The notes: a model not told the origin generated them from the sequence alone. DNA of 64,000 nucleotides from Catellatospora sp. KI3 (GCF_029948125.1 NZ_JASAMB010000001.1:682001-746000); one strand, 5' to 3'. Shown: positions 7,953 to 20,979, counted from the stretch's first letter. Translations and numbers: made by a program.

Positions 7953-9245
7953 TCAGGAGCGGCGGGATCGCGGCTGCGGGTCGGGGACCGGGTCGTCCTC
8001 GTCGATCATGTCGAGGGCGGCCTGCTCCTCCAGGACGGTCTCCTGCAGGGTCGGCTCCGGGTGTTCCGGGCCGGCGAAGGCGGTGCCCCGGGCCTGGCCG
8101 TCGTCGCTGCCGCCGAAGACCCGGTCCGCCTCGACGGGCTCGTCCGGCACCTCGCCGCCGGCATCGGCACCGGCCGCCGCCTCGGTGCCGGGCGACCAGC
8201 GCCAGGCCGCGGGCTCGGCGGCGGCCACCTCGGCCCGGCGGCGGGGCAGGGCGTCGGGGCGGTGGTCGCGTACCCAGGCGATCAGGTGTTCGCGGACCAG
8301 GCAGCGCAGGTCCCACAGCCGGGGCGCGTCCCCGGCGCTGACCAGCGCGCGCAGCCGCACCAGCCCGCCCACCGCGTCGGTCACCTGCAGCACGCACACC
8401 CGCCCGTCCCACAGGTCGCTGCCCTCGACCACGCGGCGCAGCTCGTCGCGCAGCGGCGGCACCGGCGCGGTCCAGTCGACGTCGAACTCGACCGCGCCGA
8501 GCACCTCGGCCTTGGTGCGGGTCCAGTTCTGGTACGGCTTGGTGGTGAAGTACGACGTCGGCAGGATCAGCCGCCGGTCGTCCCAGATCTGCAGCACCAC
8601 GTGGCTGAGCGTGATCTCCTCGACCCGCGCCCACTCGCCCTCGACCACCACGACGTCGTCGAGCCGGATCGCGTCGCTGAACGCCAGTTGCAGCCCGGCG
8701 ATGACGTTGCCGAGCACGCTCTGCGCGGCCAGCGCCGCCACGATGCCGATGACGCCCGCCGACGCGAGCAGGCTGGCTCCGACGGTACGGACCTGCGGGA
8801 ACGTCATCAGGACCAGGCCGAGGGTGACCACCACGATGGCGGCGATGGTGACCCGGCGCAGCAGCAGGATCTGGGTGCGCACCCGCCGGGCCTGCCGGTT
8901 GTCCGGTACGTCGATGCGGTAGCGAACCTCGATCGCGTCCTCGAGCGCCAGCAGCACCGTCGCGGTCAGCCACGCTCCGGCGAGGATCACCCCGATGCCC
9001 ATCACGTGCAGCAGCTCGGGCTTCATGTCGAAGTCGAACCACAGCGGGGTGGCCTGCAGCGCTATCCGCAGCGCCAGCAGCGCCGCGAAGACCTGGAACG
9101 CCCGGTGCGAGTGTGACGCGAGTTCGGCCATGGCTACGGAGCGGCGGCCGAGCCGTACCACGATCCGGTGGATGATCTCGACGGCGGCCAGCGCGACCAG
9201 CGGCGCGGCGAGGACTATGGCGAGCGGCCAGGGAACATGCTGCAC
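7953..9245 (-). CDS. MscS-family mechanosensitive ion channel
   Basis: The 430-residue product from ATG 9245 has about four N-terminal membrane helices. The MscS pore helix and upper beta domain follow at residues 161-200 (SAGVIGIVAALAAQSVLGN followed by VIAGLQLAFSDAIRLDDVVV). A cytoplasmic domain extends to about 340, and a long acidic tail rich in Glu, Asp and Pro (about 350-430) follows. Small-conductance channels of this family release solutes on hypo-osmotic shock; the extended tail is not part of the core family. The gene is monocistronic with family A repeats on both sides. Confidence 0.88.
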   Translation of the reverse strand: MQHVPWPLAIVLAAPLVALAAVEIIHRIVVRLGRRSVAMAELASHSHRAFQVFAALLALRIALQATPLWFDFDMKPELLHVMGIGVILAGAWLTATVLLALEDAIEVRYRIDVPDNRQARRVRTQILLLRRVTIAAIVVVTLGLVLMTFPQVRTVGASLLASAGVIGIVAALAAQSVLGNVIAGLQLAFSDAIRLDDVVVVEGEWARVEEITLSHVVLQIWDDRRLILPTSYFTTKPYQNWTRTKAEVLGAVEFDVDWTAPVPPLRDELRRVVEGSDLWDGRVCVLQVTDAVGGLVRLRALVSAGDAPRLWDLRCLVREHLIAWVRDHRPDALPRRRAEVAAAEPAAWRWSPGTEAAAGADAGGEVPDEPVEADRVFGGSDDGQARGTAFAGPEHPEPTLQETVLEEQAALDMIDEDDPVPDPQPRSRRS

Positions 9246-9280
9246 GGCGGGCTCCTTCCCCGCCCAGCCTGGCGCAAACA

Positions 9281-9335
9281 GTTAAGAAGGGCCCCATCTT
9301 CTACGGAAACCGATAAGAAGGGGCCCTTCCTTGCG
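9281..9335. repeat. Family A palindromic repeat, complete copy
   Basis: TTAAGAAGGGCCCC begins the element, then TTCTACGG and CGATAAG, and AAGGGGCCCTTCCTT ends it. Two GGGCCC-centred palindromes about 35 bp apart form the unit. It sits between the mscS start and the amidohydrolase stop, both on the minus strand. Confidence 0.75.
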
Positions 9336-9344
9336 CGCTGAGCG

Positions 9345-10595
9345 CTAGAACGACGGCGACGCCAGGGCGGCGAGCGCCGTGTGCACCATGGTGCGCACGC
9401 CGTAGCCGATGGCGCGCTCGTCGACGTCGAAGCGCGACTGGTGGATGTCGAGCACCTCGGTCGAGCCGGGGATGCCGGTGCCCAGGCGGATCATCGCGCC
9501 GGGCACGTGCTCGAGGTAGTACGCGAAGTCCTCGCCGCCCATGCTGATCTCGGCCTCGACGACGCGCTCGGCGCCCAGCGCCGCTCCGGCGGCGCCCGCG
9601 ACCACGGCCGCGGCCATCCGGTCGTTGATCACCGGCGGCACGCCCCGGATGTAGTTCACGTGCACGTCTGCCCCGGTGCCGGCCACGACGTCGTGAATGA
9701 GGCCGGTGACCAGGTCGGGTGCCTCGCGCCACGCGTCGCGGTTGAGCACCCGGATGGTGCCCTTGGCCGAGCCCTCGTTCGGGATGGCGTTGGACGCCTC
9801 ACCGGCGCGGATGGCGCCGAAGACGAGCGACAGCCCGGCGCGGGGGTCGACCCGGCGGCCCAGCAGCGCGGGCACCTCGGTCACGACCTTGGCCAGCGCG
9901 TACACCAGGTCGGCGGTCAGGTGCGGGCGGGCGGTGTGGCCGCCCCGGCCGCTGAGCTTGACCTCGACCACGTCGCAGGCTGCCGTGAACGGACCCGAGC
10001 GCACCCCGACCAGCCCGACGGGCAGCTGCGGGGCGCAGTGCAGCGCGTAGATCGCGGCGACGTCCTTGAGCGCTCCGGCGGAGACCATGTCGGGCGCGCC
10101 CGAGGTGATCGACTCCTCCGCCGGCTGGAAGATCAGCCGCACCCGGCCGCCGATGCCGCCCTGCGCCTCCAGCTGCGCCAGCGCCAGCCCGACGCCGAGC
10201 AGCACCGTGGTGTGCACGTCGTGGCCGCAGGCGTGGGTGACGTTGGGCACCGTCGACCGGTACGGCACGTCCTTGACGTCCTGCAGCGGCAGCGCGTCCA
10301 GGTCGGCGCGCAGCGCGATGACGCGGTCCCCCTCGCCGATGTCGCACATGACGCCGTTGCCCCGGGGCAGGAACTTCGGCTGCAGCCCGGCCGCGGACAG
10401 CTCGCGGGCGACCAGCGACGCGGTCTCGAACTCCTGGTGGGAAAGCTCCGGGTGCGCGTGGATGTGACGTCGTACGGCGACAAGATCGGCCCCCCGGGCG
10501 GCGAGCCAGCGGTCGAGCTGGCCGGGCAGGGGGTCGTCGTCAGGCACGAACGACGTCAATGAGCCGCCCTTGGGCAGCGTCAGCGCACTCGTCAC
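9345..10595 (-). CDS. M20-family amidohydrolase (hippurate hydrolase/AmiA-AmiB-like)
   Basis: ATG 10595 gives 416 residues. Metal and catalytic residues of the M20D peptidases are present: RADLDALPL (about 96-104), HACGHDVHTT with C123 and H125, FQPAEES near 165, and the C-terminal SMGGEDFAYY. The dimerisation domain falls at about 200-310. Members hydrolyse N-acylated amino acids or aminobenzoyl conjugates; specificity is not readable here. Its place between lpdA and a phosphohexomutase parallels amiA1/amiB1 in M. tuberculosis (Rv3305c/Rv3306c). A 15-bp inverted repeat lies 58 bp upstream of the start and may be its control region. Confidence 0.87.
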   Translation of the reverse strand: MTSALTLPKGGSLTSFVPDDDPLPGQLDRWLAARGADLVAVRRHIHAHPELSHQEFETASLVARELSAAGLQPKFLPRGNGVMCDIGEGDRVIALRADLDALPLQDVKDVPYRSTVPNVTHACGHDVHTTVLLGVGLALAQLEAQGGIGGRVRLIFQPAEESITSGAPDMVSAGALKDVAAIYALHCAPQLPVGLVGVRSGPFTAACDVVEVKLSGRGGHTARPHLTADLVYALAKVVTEVPALLGRRVDPRAGLSLVFGAIRAGEASNAIPNEGSAKGTIRVLNRDAWREAPDLVTGLIHDVVAGTGADVHVNYIRGVPPVINDRMAAAVVAGAAGAALGAERVVEAEISMGGEDFAYYLEHVPGAMIRLGTGIPGSTEVLDIHQSRFDVDERAIGYGVRTMVHTALAALASPSF

Positions 10596-10944
10596 GGCAG
10601 ATTCTCGATCTCGGTCGATGGAAAAAACATCGTCAACCTTAGCCCCGGCACGGTGACTCTGCGCAACTGCTGTTTAGTAGCAACGGCGTTGCACAGAGTC
10701 ACGTTCGGGCAGCTAGCGCCCGTTCCGGGACTGTCTGGCGCATCAGTTGCATGCGTCTTCACCTCTAACAACGTGTGACGACGCGCCGAGAAACGCACCG
10801 GAAGAGACTCACATCACCCCTCGTGAGTACGTCAGACATCCGGTGCGCGGACGATGTACTTCTTACCTGCCGTTCACATTCGGCCGGGGTAACCCGGTGG
10901 GATTAGCCCGGCCGGACGATGATCACCCGGCCGGACGGCGCCGC
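10596..10944. other. 349-bp intergenic region without a gene
   Basis: This is the leader of the amidohydrolase (reading left) and the trailer of the mutase (ending at 10945). It contains the inverted repeat at 10653-10702. A shorter hairpin CTCAC/GTGAG lies near 10810, and the 12-mer CCCGGCCGGACG is directly repeated at 10908 and 10927 next to the mutase stop. No open frame with a family-like product was found. Confidence 0.6.
10653..10702. promoter_or_regulatory. 15-bp inverted repeat upstream of the amidohydrolase
   Basis: GTGACTCTGCGCAAC (10653-10667) faces GTTGCACAGAGTCAC (10688-10702), with one mismatch. A smaller TGCT/AGCA stem lies inside the 20-bp spacer. It is 58 bp upstream of the minus-strand start at 10595, which suits an operator or a leader hairpin. 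Confidence 0.55.
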
Positions 10945-12510
<1,566 letters not shown>

Positions 12511-12718
12511 ACCGGCGATGTTAAGTGGGCGGGGTGCCGGTCGGGGTGAGGGATTGCGCACATCACGTACACCCAGCGTAGTGCCATCGAAACTCGCTGG
12601 TGAATTTCCAGCGCAGTGTGCGCCCTCGGCTTTCCCTTCCGCGCGGAGTGGGACAGGATAGGAGGGCGCGTGCGCTCGTACCGAAAAGACGAATCCCCTC
12701 TCCCTTGGCGGCTCAGCA

Positions 12719-14500
12719 GTGACCACCCATGCATCCACCTGGAGCGGCAGCCCCACCCCCGGCCGGGCGGCTCCGGGCACCGTCATCGGCGGGCGCTACT
12801 CCCTGCGCACCGCCATCGGGCACGGCGGAATGGGCACGGTGTGGCGTGCCGCCGACACCGTGCTGCGCCGCGAGGTGGCGGTCAAGGAGGTCGTGCTGCC
12901 GCCGGGCCTGGCCGCCAGCGACGCCGCCTCGATGTACGAGCGGACCCTGCGCGAGGCCCGCGCCGCCGCCAGCCTGTCGCACCCCAGCGTGGTCCAGGTC
13001 TTCGACGTGGTGACCGAGAACGGCCGCCCCTGGATCGTGATGGAGCTGCTCGACGCCCGCGGCCTGGCCGACATGGTGATCGAGGACGGCCCGCTGGCGC
13101 CCCGCGCGGTCGCCAAGATCGGTATCGCCCTGCTCGGCGCGCTGGAGGTCGCGCACGCCGCCGGAGTGCTGCACCGCGACGTGAAGCCGGCCAACGTGCT
13201 GATCACCACCGACGGCCGCTGCGTGCTCACCGACTTCGGCGTGGCCAAGCTGCCGACCGACGTGCAGCTGACCACCCCCGGCATGGTGCTCGGCTCGCCG
13301 CACTTCATCTCCCCTGAGCGCGCGCTCGGCCACCGCTTCGGCCCGCCCAGCGACCTGTTCTCCCTGGGCGTGACCATGTACACCGCCGTCGAGGGCCGCC
13401 CGCCGTTCGACAAGGGCGACCCGCTGGCCACCATGCACGCCGTGGTCGAGGAGGAGCCGGTGCCGCCGCAGCGCTGCGGCCCGCTGCGCGACGTGCTCTA
13501 CGGCCTGATGGAGAAGAACCCCGACCGCCGCTGGGACGTCGCCCGCGCCCGCGCCGAGCTGCGCGACCTGCTGGCCGGGTCGCTGGCGCAGAACCCGACC
13601 CCGCAGCACGTGACCGACCCGTACGCGGTGGTCGCGCCGCAGCCGTCCACCACCGCCTGGGTCCAGCCGCAGCAGCCCGCCGCCCCGGCCAAGCCCATCG
13701 GCGGCCGGGCGATGCTGCACACCGGCGAGACCCCCACCAGCCGCGGCGCCCGCCGCGCGGCCGAGCCGTCGCCGGTCGACGTGCCGACCGGCGCGCACCC
13801 GTCCGCGGTCCCGACGGGCGCCATGCGCACCGTCACCCCGAGCGCCAGCCCAGCCGCCGCGGCCGGGCTGCTGGACCAGGTCAAGAACGCGCCCAAGAAG
13901 CTGCGCCTGGCCGTCGGCGCCGGGCTGGCCAGCGTGGTGCTGATCGCCACCGTCGCCTGGGCCGTGCTCGGCGGCGAGGACGAGCAGCCCCCGGTCAACA
14001 CCGGCAACGGCACGCCCGCCCCCACCACGGCCGCCTCAGCCGCCGTCCCCGACGGCATGCAGCGGGTGACCTTCAAGGGCGTGACCGTGCTGGTCCCGGC
14101 GGGTTGGAAGGCGAGCAAGCCCAAGACCGCCAGCTACATCGACTACCTGGACCCCGCCGACAAGGAACGCTGGCTGCGCATCAACGTGTACGACGGCCGC
14201 TCGCCCCGCTCGGAGCTGACCGGCGCGGAGAACACTTTCAAGACCAGCTCCAGCAAGTGCGTGAAGGACAGCTACCAGCGGATCTCGCTCACCGACGAGA
14301 AGCTGGGCGAGCTCGACGCGGCGCAGCTTGAGTTCCAGTGCACGCCGCCGGGCAAGGACCAGCGGCACGCGGTGTGGCGCATCGGCCTGTCCGGCAAGAC
14401 GGCCTACCACGTGTATCTGTCCACCTGGGAGAGTTCGTTCGCGCAGGACAGGGGCATCTTCGACACGGCGGTCGGATCGTTCACTCTCGCCACGACCTGA
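12719..14500 (+). CDS. Transmembrane Ser/Thr protein kinase (Pkn2/Hanks type)
   Basis: The 593-residue product starts at GTG 12719. Kinase motifs are complete: glycine loop [13 protein letters not shown] (33-44), K56 in [14 protein letters not shown] (152-159), DFG (172-174) and ISPE. A Pro/Ala-rich juxtamembrane linker (about 300-395) precedes one membrane helix ([16 protein letters not shown], about 405-420). A Thr-rich stalk and an extracellular domain of about 140 residues follow, starting [18 protein letters not shown]. No PASTA repeats are seen. It is a sensor kinase whose outer domain is of unknown ligand. It stands alone upstream of the phosphomutase gene, with only 45 bp between them. 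Confidence 0.9.
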   Translation: MTTHASTWSGSPTPGRAAPGTVIGGRYSLRTAIGHGGMGTVWRAADTVLRREVAVKEVVLPPGLAASDAASMYERTLREARAAASLSHPSVVQVFDVVTENGRPWIVMELLDARGLADMVIEDGPLAPRAVAKIGIALLGALEVAHAAGVLHRDVKPANVLITTDGRCVLTDFGVAKLPTDVQLTTPGMVLGSPHFISPERALGHRFGPPSDLFSLGVTMYTAVEGRPPFDKGDPLATMHAVVEEEPVPPQRCGPLRDVLYGLMEKNPDRRWDVARARAELRDLLAGSLAQNPTPQHVTDPYAVVAPQPSTTAWVQPQQPAAPAKPIGGRAMLHTGETPTSRGARRAAEPSPVDVPTGAHPSAVPTGAMRTVTPSASPAAAAGLLDQVKNAPKKLRLAVGAGLASVVLIATVAWAVLGGEDEQPPVNTGNGTPAPTTAASAAVPDGMQRVTFKGVTVLVPAGWKASKPKTASYIDYLDPADKERWLRINVYDGRSPRSELTGAENTFKTSSSKCVKDSYQRISLTDEKLGELDAAQLEFQCTPPGKDQRHAVWRIGLSGKTAYHVYLSTWESSFAQDRGIFDTAVGSFTLATT

Positions 14501-14545
14501 CGCTTTTGTTCGGCAAACGGGTGTTGCGCGTGTTATGAAACTCCG

Positions 14546-16258
<1,713 letters not shown>

Positions 16259-16264
16259 CCTGGG

Positions 16265-16395
16265 GAAGGAAGGGACCCTTCTTATCGCTTCGCGTAGAAC
16301 AAGGGACCCCTCTTAACGTGCCCGCAGCGCCACGACGCTCGCGTTAAGAAGGGGCCCTTCTACCTCGGAAAGCGATAAGAAGGGTCCCTTCCTTC
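16265..16395. repeat. Two family A palindromic repeats in opposite orientation
   Basis: The first copy (16265-16318, reading AAGGAAGGGACCCTTCTTAT onward to CCTCTTAAC) and the second (16342-16395, reading TTAAGAAGGGGCCCTTC onward to TTCCTTC) are mirror-oriented, so the pair is itself a large inverted repeat. It separates the convergent phosphomutase and membrane protein genes and probably ends both transcripts. Confidence 0.75.
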
Positions 16396-16398
16396 GCA

Positions 16399-18210
16399 CT
16401 AACCCGGGGGGTCGACGGGCCAGACGGTCACGCCGCCGGTACGGTCGCCGGGGCCGATCAGGTCGGTCACCAGGCGGCGGAGCACGTCGGCGCGGGGTTC
16501 GCCGTCGGGTAGGACGAGCGCCCCGGCGCGCCAGAAGCGCAGGTCTGCGCGCAGGCCGTCGCGCATGCGGCCGGTGACCTTCGGCGGCTTCGCACCCTCG
16601 GCGACCGCGGCGAGCAGCAGGTCGGTCGGGCGCTGCGGGGGGCCGAAGGCGGCCGTGCCGGGTTCGCGGCCGGGGCCGATGAAGTAGCCGCCGGGGAAGG
16701 CGTACCGCTGGCCGGACTGTGCCCACCAGCGCATGCCCTCGCTGTGCTTGGCGCTGGTCACGGGGATGGTGACCAGGGTGCGGCCGGGCGGGACGTACCG
16801 CTGCCAGGTGCCCTCGGTGATGAACTTCGGCACGGCCGGACCGCGTACGGTCAGCAGCGGCAGCGGCACCAGCGGCACGAGGGCCAGCACGACCAGAGCG
16901 GCGCCGAGGCGGCGCGGGGCGAGGCCGCCGGCCTGCCGGGGCAGCGACCGCACCAGCTCCACGGTCAGCGCGAGCAGCGCGCCGAGCACCGGCAGCAGCA
17001 CCAGCCCGAACCGCACCGGGACGACGGACTCCAGCAGCGGCAGGACGCCCAGCGGCCGCCACAGGCCGGGCAGCGCGGTGCGCTCGCCCCCGGCGAACAC
17101 CTGCTTGCCGAGGGCGAAGAGGGCGAAGACGGCGGCGGTGAGCAGCAGCGCGCGGACCAGCACCCGCTGCCAGAGCCGGGCCACCACCGCCAGCGCCAGC
17201 AGCACCAGCAGCGGCCAGCCGAAGAAGGTGTTCTGCTCGGCGTCGTTGGGGGCGAGCACCTTGGTGAGGTCCGGGTTGCCGCCCAGCGACAGGCGCGGGA
17301 ACGCGGTGAAGCTGGCCAGGTCGGCGCCGAAGGCCGAGGCGCCGGGCGGCAGGCCGCGGAAGCTCTCCGGGCCGAAGAACTGCCGGTACAGGGGGTACGC
17401 CAGCAGCACGCCGCCCACGGCCGCCGCCACCAGCGCACCGCGCAGCACGGGCCGCAGCCCGGCCCGGCGGGCGTCGGCGTCGTAGGCCGCGTACGCGGCG
17501 AGGAAGACGGCGCAGCCCAGCGCCGTGTAGAGCAGCACCTCCTCGTTGACGAAGGCCTGCGCGACCACGAGCAGCCCGAGGACGGCCCCGTTGCGCAGCG
17601 CCCGGCCCGGCTCGCGCAGCCGCAGCGCCGCGTGGACGAGCAGCGGCACCAGGAACTGGGCGGTCCAGTTCGGGTGCCCGTTGGCCTGGCTGATCATGCC
17701 GGGGCCGAAGCCGCACAGCGCCCCGCCGACCGCCGCCGCCAGCGGGCTGGTGACCAGGTGGCGGCGGAAGAACCAGAACCAGGCCGCGGCGGTACCGGCC
17801 AGACCGGCTACCACCAGCACGGAGAACGAGATCTGGGTACCCCACAGCAGCGTGATCGGGGCCAGGGGCAGGCCCAGCCCCAGGATGACCGTGTTGGCCA
17901 TCAGGTTCACGCCGTACGGGGTGTTCATGTCCGCGGTGAGGAACGGGTCGGTGCCGTCGCGCAACACGCCGACGGCGTGCTGGAGCACGAACTGGAAGAA
18001 GACGTGGTCCTGGGGGTTGGCGACGAGTACCGCCCGCGCCCCGTCCCGCCACAGTCCGAACGTCACGAAACCGGCCATGACCAGGTACGCCGTTGCCGCG
18101 AGCGCCCCGGCGCGGTCGACGCGGCGGGGCGCTCGAACCCTGGCCGGGTGCTCGGACGGGGTGGTCGGACGGGGCGGAGCGTGCGGCGACTCCCGAATTT
18201 CGGTCTTCAC
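16399..18210 (-). CDS. Polytopic membrane protein, GT-C glycosyltransferase-like
   Basis: GTG 18210 (KTEIRESPHAPP) gives 603 residues with about eleven hydrophobic helices between residues 35 and 470. A soluble C-terminal domain of about 130 residues follows (WQRYVPPGRTLVTIPVTSAK onward). The first loop (NPQDHVFFQFVLQHAVGVLR) has an acidic residue where GT-C enzymes have their catalytic Asp, which is suggestive only. The best guess is a lipid-linked sugar transferase or a related cell-envelope protein. It diverges from a methyltransferase gene across 70 bp, a short AT-rich stretch that must hold both promoters. The longer upstream frame lacks a fitting start. Confidence 0.75.
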   Translation of the reverse strand: MKTEIRESPHAPPRPTTPSEHPARVRAPRRVDRAGALAATAYLVMAGFVTFGLWRDGARAVLVANPQDHVFFQFVLQHAVGVLRDGTDPFLTADMNTPYGVNLMANTVILGLGLPLAPITLLWGTQISFSVLVVAGLAGTAAAWFWFFRRHLVTSPLAAAVGGALCGFGPGMISQANGHPNWTAQFLVPLLVHAALRLREPGRALRNGAVLGLLVVAQAFVNEEVLLYTALGCAVFLAAYAAYDADARRAGLRPVLRGALVAAAVGGVLLAYPLYRQFFGPESFRGLPPGASAFGADLASFTAFPRLSLGGNPDLTKVLAPNDAEQNTFFGWPLLVLLALAVVARLWQRVLVRALLLTAAVFALFALGKQVFAGGERTALPGLWRPLGVLPLLESVVPVRFGLVLLPVLGALLALTVELVRSLPRQAGGLAPRRLGAALVVLALVPLVPLPLLTVRGPAVPKFITEGTWQRYVPPGRTLVTIPVTSAKHSEGMRWWAQSGQRYAFPGGYFIGPGREPGTAAFGPPQRPTDLLLAAVAEGAKPPKVTGRMRDGLRADLRFWRAGALVLPDGEPRADVLRRLVTDLIGPGDRTGGVTVWPVDPPG

Positions 18211-18280
18211 GACGGTCGAATGTACGGCATTTATGTACTCTGTCCTGATTAGCCCTAGGCAAATGGGACATAGAAGAAGA

Positions 18281-19039
18281 ATGCTCACATTGGACGGGAC
18301 TGGACGGGACATGACGTCGTACGCCACCGAGGGGCAGCTCAGCGGCGACCAGCGGATCCAGGCGGCGGTGCTGGAGAGCCTGGCCGAGGCGGTCAACCAC
18401 CGACGCTGGTTCGCCGGGTTCGCCGTGCCGTACCTCGGCGAGCATCCGATCGAGATCGGCAGCGGACTCGGCGACTACGCCGCCGAGTGGCTGCCGCACG
18501 TGCGGCGGTTCACCGCCACCGAGGCCGACCCCGACCGGCTCATCGAGCTGAAGTCGCGGTACGCCGACGACGTGCGGGTGGAGGCCCGGCAGATGCTGCT
18601 GCCCACCGACGAGCGCGGCGACCACACCGCCCTGGTCAGCTACAACGTGCTGGAGCACATCGAGGACGACGTCGAGGCGCTGCGCAGCATGGCCCGGCTG
18701 GTCCGGCCCGGCGCGCCGCTGGTGCTGGTGGTCCCAGCGTTCCCGATCGCGATGAGCCGCGTCGACGTGGCCACCGGCCACTGGCGCCGCTACACCCGCC
18801 GCACCCTCACCGAGGTGGCGCTCGCCGCGGGCCTGTCCGTCGAGCACACCCGGTACGTCAACTCGCTCGGCTTCATCTGCTACTTCCTGACCGCCCGGGT
18901 GCTGGGCATGGCCCCCCAGGGCGGCGCCATGATGCGCGTGTACGACTCCGTCGTCACCCCGGTCACCCGGGCCCTCGAAGCCCGCCTGCGCCCCCCGTTC
19001 GGCCAGTCCGTCCTGGCCGTCCTCCGCCGTCCCCACTGA
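18281..19039 (+). CDS. Class I SAM-dependent methyltransferase
   Basis: From ATG 18281 (behind AGAAGAAG) the product is 252 residues; ATG 18311 would remove ten. Motif I reads EIGSGLGDYA at about residue 50, an acidic motif II follows in ATEADPDRL, and SYNVLEHIEDD and VRPGAPLVLVVP fit motifs III-IV. The C-terminus has a hydrophobic segment (LGFICYFLTARVLG) that may bind lipid or membrane. Paired divergently with a GT-C-like membrane protein, it may act on the same envelope glycoconjugate; that link is inferred from position only. Confidence 0.82.
   Translation: MLTLDGTGRDMTSYATEGQLSGDQRIQAAVLESLAEAVNHRRWFAGFAVPYLGEHPIEIGSGLGDYAAEWLPHVRRFTATEADPDRLIELKSRYADDVRVEARQMLLPTDERGDHTALVSYNVLEHIEDDVEALRSMARLVRPGAPLVLVVPAFPIAMSRVDVATGHWRRYTRRTLTEVALAAGLSVEHTRYVNSLGFICYFLTARVLGMAPQGGAMMRVYDSVVTPVTRALEARLRPPFGQSVLAVLRRPH
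18291..18310 (+). repeat. Perfect tandem decamer over the translation start
   Basis: TGGACGGGAC occurs twice back to back immediately before ATG 18311. If translation begins at 18311, each copy offers a GGACGGG ribosome-binding site. If it begins at 18281, the repeat encodes part of the N-terminus. Confidence 0.8.
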
Positions 19040-19040
19040 C

Positions 19041-19070
19041 CCGCCCCCGCCCTTGCCACGGCGGGGGCGG
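19041..19070. terminator. Bidirectional terminator hairpin between methyltransferase and upp
   Basis: CCGCCCCCGCC (19041-19051) and GGCGGGGGCGG (19060-19070) form an 11-bp GC stem with an 8-nt loop directly after the methyltransferase stop and before the convergent upp stop at 19079. There is no U-tract, as is common in high-GC actinobacteria. Confidence 0.65.
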
Positions 19071-19078
19071 GGCCGGGG

Positions 19079-19711
19079 TCAGAAGCGCGGCATGCCGCCG
19101 AACTGGCGGTCGCCGGCGTCGCCGAGGCCGGGGACGATGAACATATGCTCGTTGAGGTGGCTGTCGATGGAGGCGGTCACCAGGCGCAGCGGCAGGCCGG
19201 AGCGCTCCAGGCGCTCTACCCCGGCGGGGGCGGCCAGGACGCAGAGCACCACGATGTCGGTGCAGCCGCGGTCGGCCAGCAGCCGGCAGCAGTGCTCCAG
19301 CGAGCCGCCGGTGGCCAGCATCGGGTCCAGGACCAGGACCGGGATGCCGGTCAGGTCGGCGGGCAGCGACTCCATGTAGGCGCGCGGCTCGAAGGTGTGC
19401 TCGTCGCGGGCGAGGCCGACGAAGCCCATCGAGGACTCGGGCAGCAGCGCGAGCGCGGCGTCGGCCATGCCGAGCCCCGCCCGCAGCACGGGCACGATCA
19501 GGGGCGGATTGGCGATGCGGGTGCCGACCGCGGTCTCCACCGGCGTCTGCACCGGGAAGGTCTCGGCCGCGAAGGTGCGTGAGGCCTCGTACGCCAGCAT
19601 GGTCGTGAGCTCGTGCAACGCGGCCCGGAAGCTGGCCGAGTCGGTACGGGCGTCGCGCATGGCGGTGAGGCGGGACTGGGCCAACGGGTGATCTACGACG
19701 AGTACGTCCAC
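19079..19711 (-). CDS. upp: Uracil phosphoribosyltransferase
   Basis: GTG 19711 gives 210 residues, the usual length. Family motifs are clear: [14 protein letters not shown] at the N-terminus, the PRPP loop [11 protein letters not shown] near residue 130, and the uracil-binding end [18 protein letters not shown]. The enzyme converts uracil and PRPP to UMP in the cytosol. The GT4 gene is 11 bp upstream on the same strand, so the two may be co-transcribed. The position next to a phosphomutase matches Rv3308-Rv3309c of M. tuberculosis. Confidence 0.96.
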   Translation of the reverse strand: MDVLVVDHPLAQSRLTAMRDARTDSASFRAALHELTTMLAYEASRTFAAETFPVQTPVETAVGTRIANPPLIVPVLRAGLGMADAALALLPESSMGFVGLARDEHTFEPRAYMESLPADLTGIPVLVLDPMLATGGSLEHCCRLLADRGCTDIVVLCVLAAPAGVERLERSGLPLRLVTASIDSHLNEHMFIVPGLGDAGDRQFGGMPRF

Positions 19712-19722
19712 GAGCCAAGAAG

Positions 19723-20979
19723 TTACCCGCCCGCGACGGCCTCCAGTGGGCTGACTCGCGACCGCCGCCGCACGGCCTCGTGGTACACGCCGAGCACCGT
19801 GTCGGCGTAGCGCTGCGGGCAGTGCGCCGCGGCGGCGGCGCGGGCGGCGGCGCCGAGGCGGTGCGCGGCCCGCCGGTCGCGCAGCAGCCCGAGCACCGCG
19901 TCGGCGAACGAGTCCGGCTCGGGTTCGGCGAGCACCGTGCTGCCCGCCAGCACCCCGTGGCGGTGCAGGGACGGATCGGCCAGCACCGCGGCCAGCCCGG
20001 CCAGCGCGGCCTCCTGCAGCACGAGGGCCTGCGTGTCGGTACGCGACGGGAACGCGAACACGTCGGCGGCCGCGTACGCCTGGGCCACCACCTGCGGCGG
20101 CTGCTGGCCGGCGCAGACGATCCGGGCGGCGGCCGCGGGGCCGACCGAGCGGAGCAGGCGGTTGAGCCAGCGGCGCTCGTACACCGCGCCGATCAGCACC
20201 AGGCGCGCGGACGGCAGCCGGTCGAGGATCCGCGCGAACGCCGCGATGAGCAGGTCGACGCCCTTCTCCCGGTTGACCCGGCCGACGAACAGCACCAGCG
20301 GGTCGCTCGGGCCGATGCCGTACCCGGTGCGGAACGCCATCGCCTCGGCGGGCGTGGCGGCGCGCGGGGCGACGCCGGTGGGCGCGAGCACGATCCGCTC
20401 GGCGGGCACGGGCAGCTCGACCCGGTCCAGCACCGCCCGGGTCGGCACCACCACCGCCCCCGCGTCGCCGAGCAGCAGCCGGTTGCCCGCGGTGAGGGTG
20501 GCGGTCCGGCAGCCCGGCAGCGGCCTGGGCTCGCCCAGCCGACCGGCGTACACGCGCAGCAGCAGGCGCAGCGCCCAGCGGGGCACCTTGTACGCGTCGG
20601 CGTACGCGTGCAGGTCGGTGTGGTAGGTCTGCACCAGCGCCGCGCCGGTGCGCCGGGCGACCAGCACGCCGAGCAGCCCGGCCGGGCCGGGGGTGTGCGC
20701 GTGCACGACCTCGGGGCGGTGCGCGGCCAGCTCGGCGACCAGCCGTTCGCGTACCCCCCGGGTGTTCATCGGCCAGCGGGCCAGGCGCAGGTCGGCGACG
20801 CCGCACGCCAGCGCGGGCAGCCGCAGCAGCCCCGGCTCGGTGCGCTGTTCCCGGTGGCGCGGCACGACGAGCAGGCTGTCGTGCCCGGCGGCGAGCTGCG
20901 CCGCGTGCAGGGTCCGCAGCGAGGTGACGACGCCGTCACGACGCGGCAGGTACGTGTCGGTGAAGTGCATGATGCGCAC
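19723..20979 (-). CDS. GT4-family glycosyltransferase
   Basis: GTG 20979 ([20 protein letters not shown]) gives 418 residues; the ATG at 20970 is an alternative. A GT-B fold is indicated by the N-terminal acceptor motif [18 protein letters not shown], the linker [20 protein letters not shown] at the start of the donor domain, and [15 protein letters not shown], where an EX7E-type motif is partly altered. Similar actinobacterial enzymes transfer mannose or glucuronate to phosphatidylinositol-type lipids, but specificity is not visible here. The gene reads toward upp; upstream lies a large palindromic repeat and then divergent deoC. Confidence 0.85.
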   Translation of the reverse strand: MRIMHFTDTYLPRRDGVVTSLRTLHAAQLAAGHDSLLVVPRHREQRTEPGLLRLPALACGVADLRLARWPMNTRGVRERLVAELAAHRPEVVHAHTPGPAGLLGVLVARRTGAALVQTYHTDLHAYADAYKVPRWALRLLLRVYAGRLGEPRPLPGCRTATLTAGNRLLLGDAGAVVVPTRAVLDRVELPVPAERIVLAPTGVAPRAATPAEAMAFRTGYGIGPSDPLVLFVGRVNREKGVDLLIAAFARILDRLPSARLVLIGAVYERRWLNRLLRSVGPAAAARIVCAGQQPPQVVAQAYAAADVFAFPSRTDTQALVLQEAALAGLAAVLADPSLHRHGVLAGSTVLAEPEPDSFADAVLGLLRDRRAAHRLGAAARAAAAAHCPQRYADTVLGVYHEAVRRRSRVSPLEAVAGG

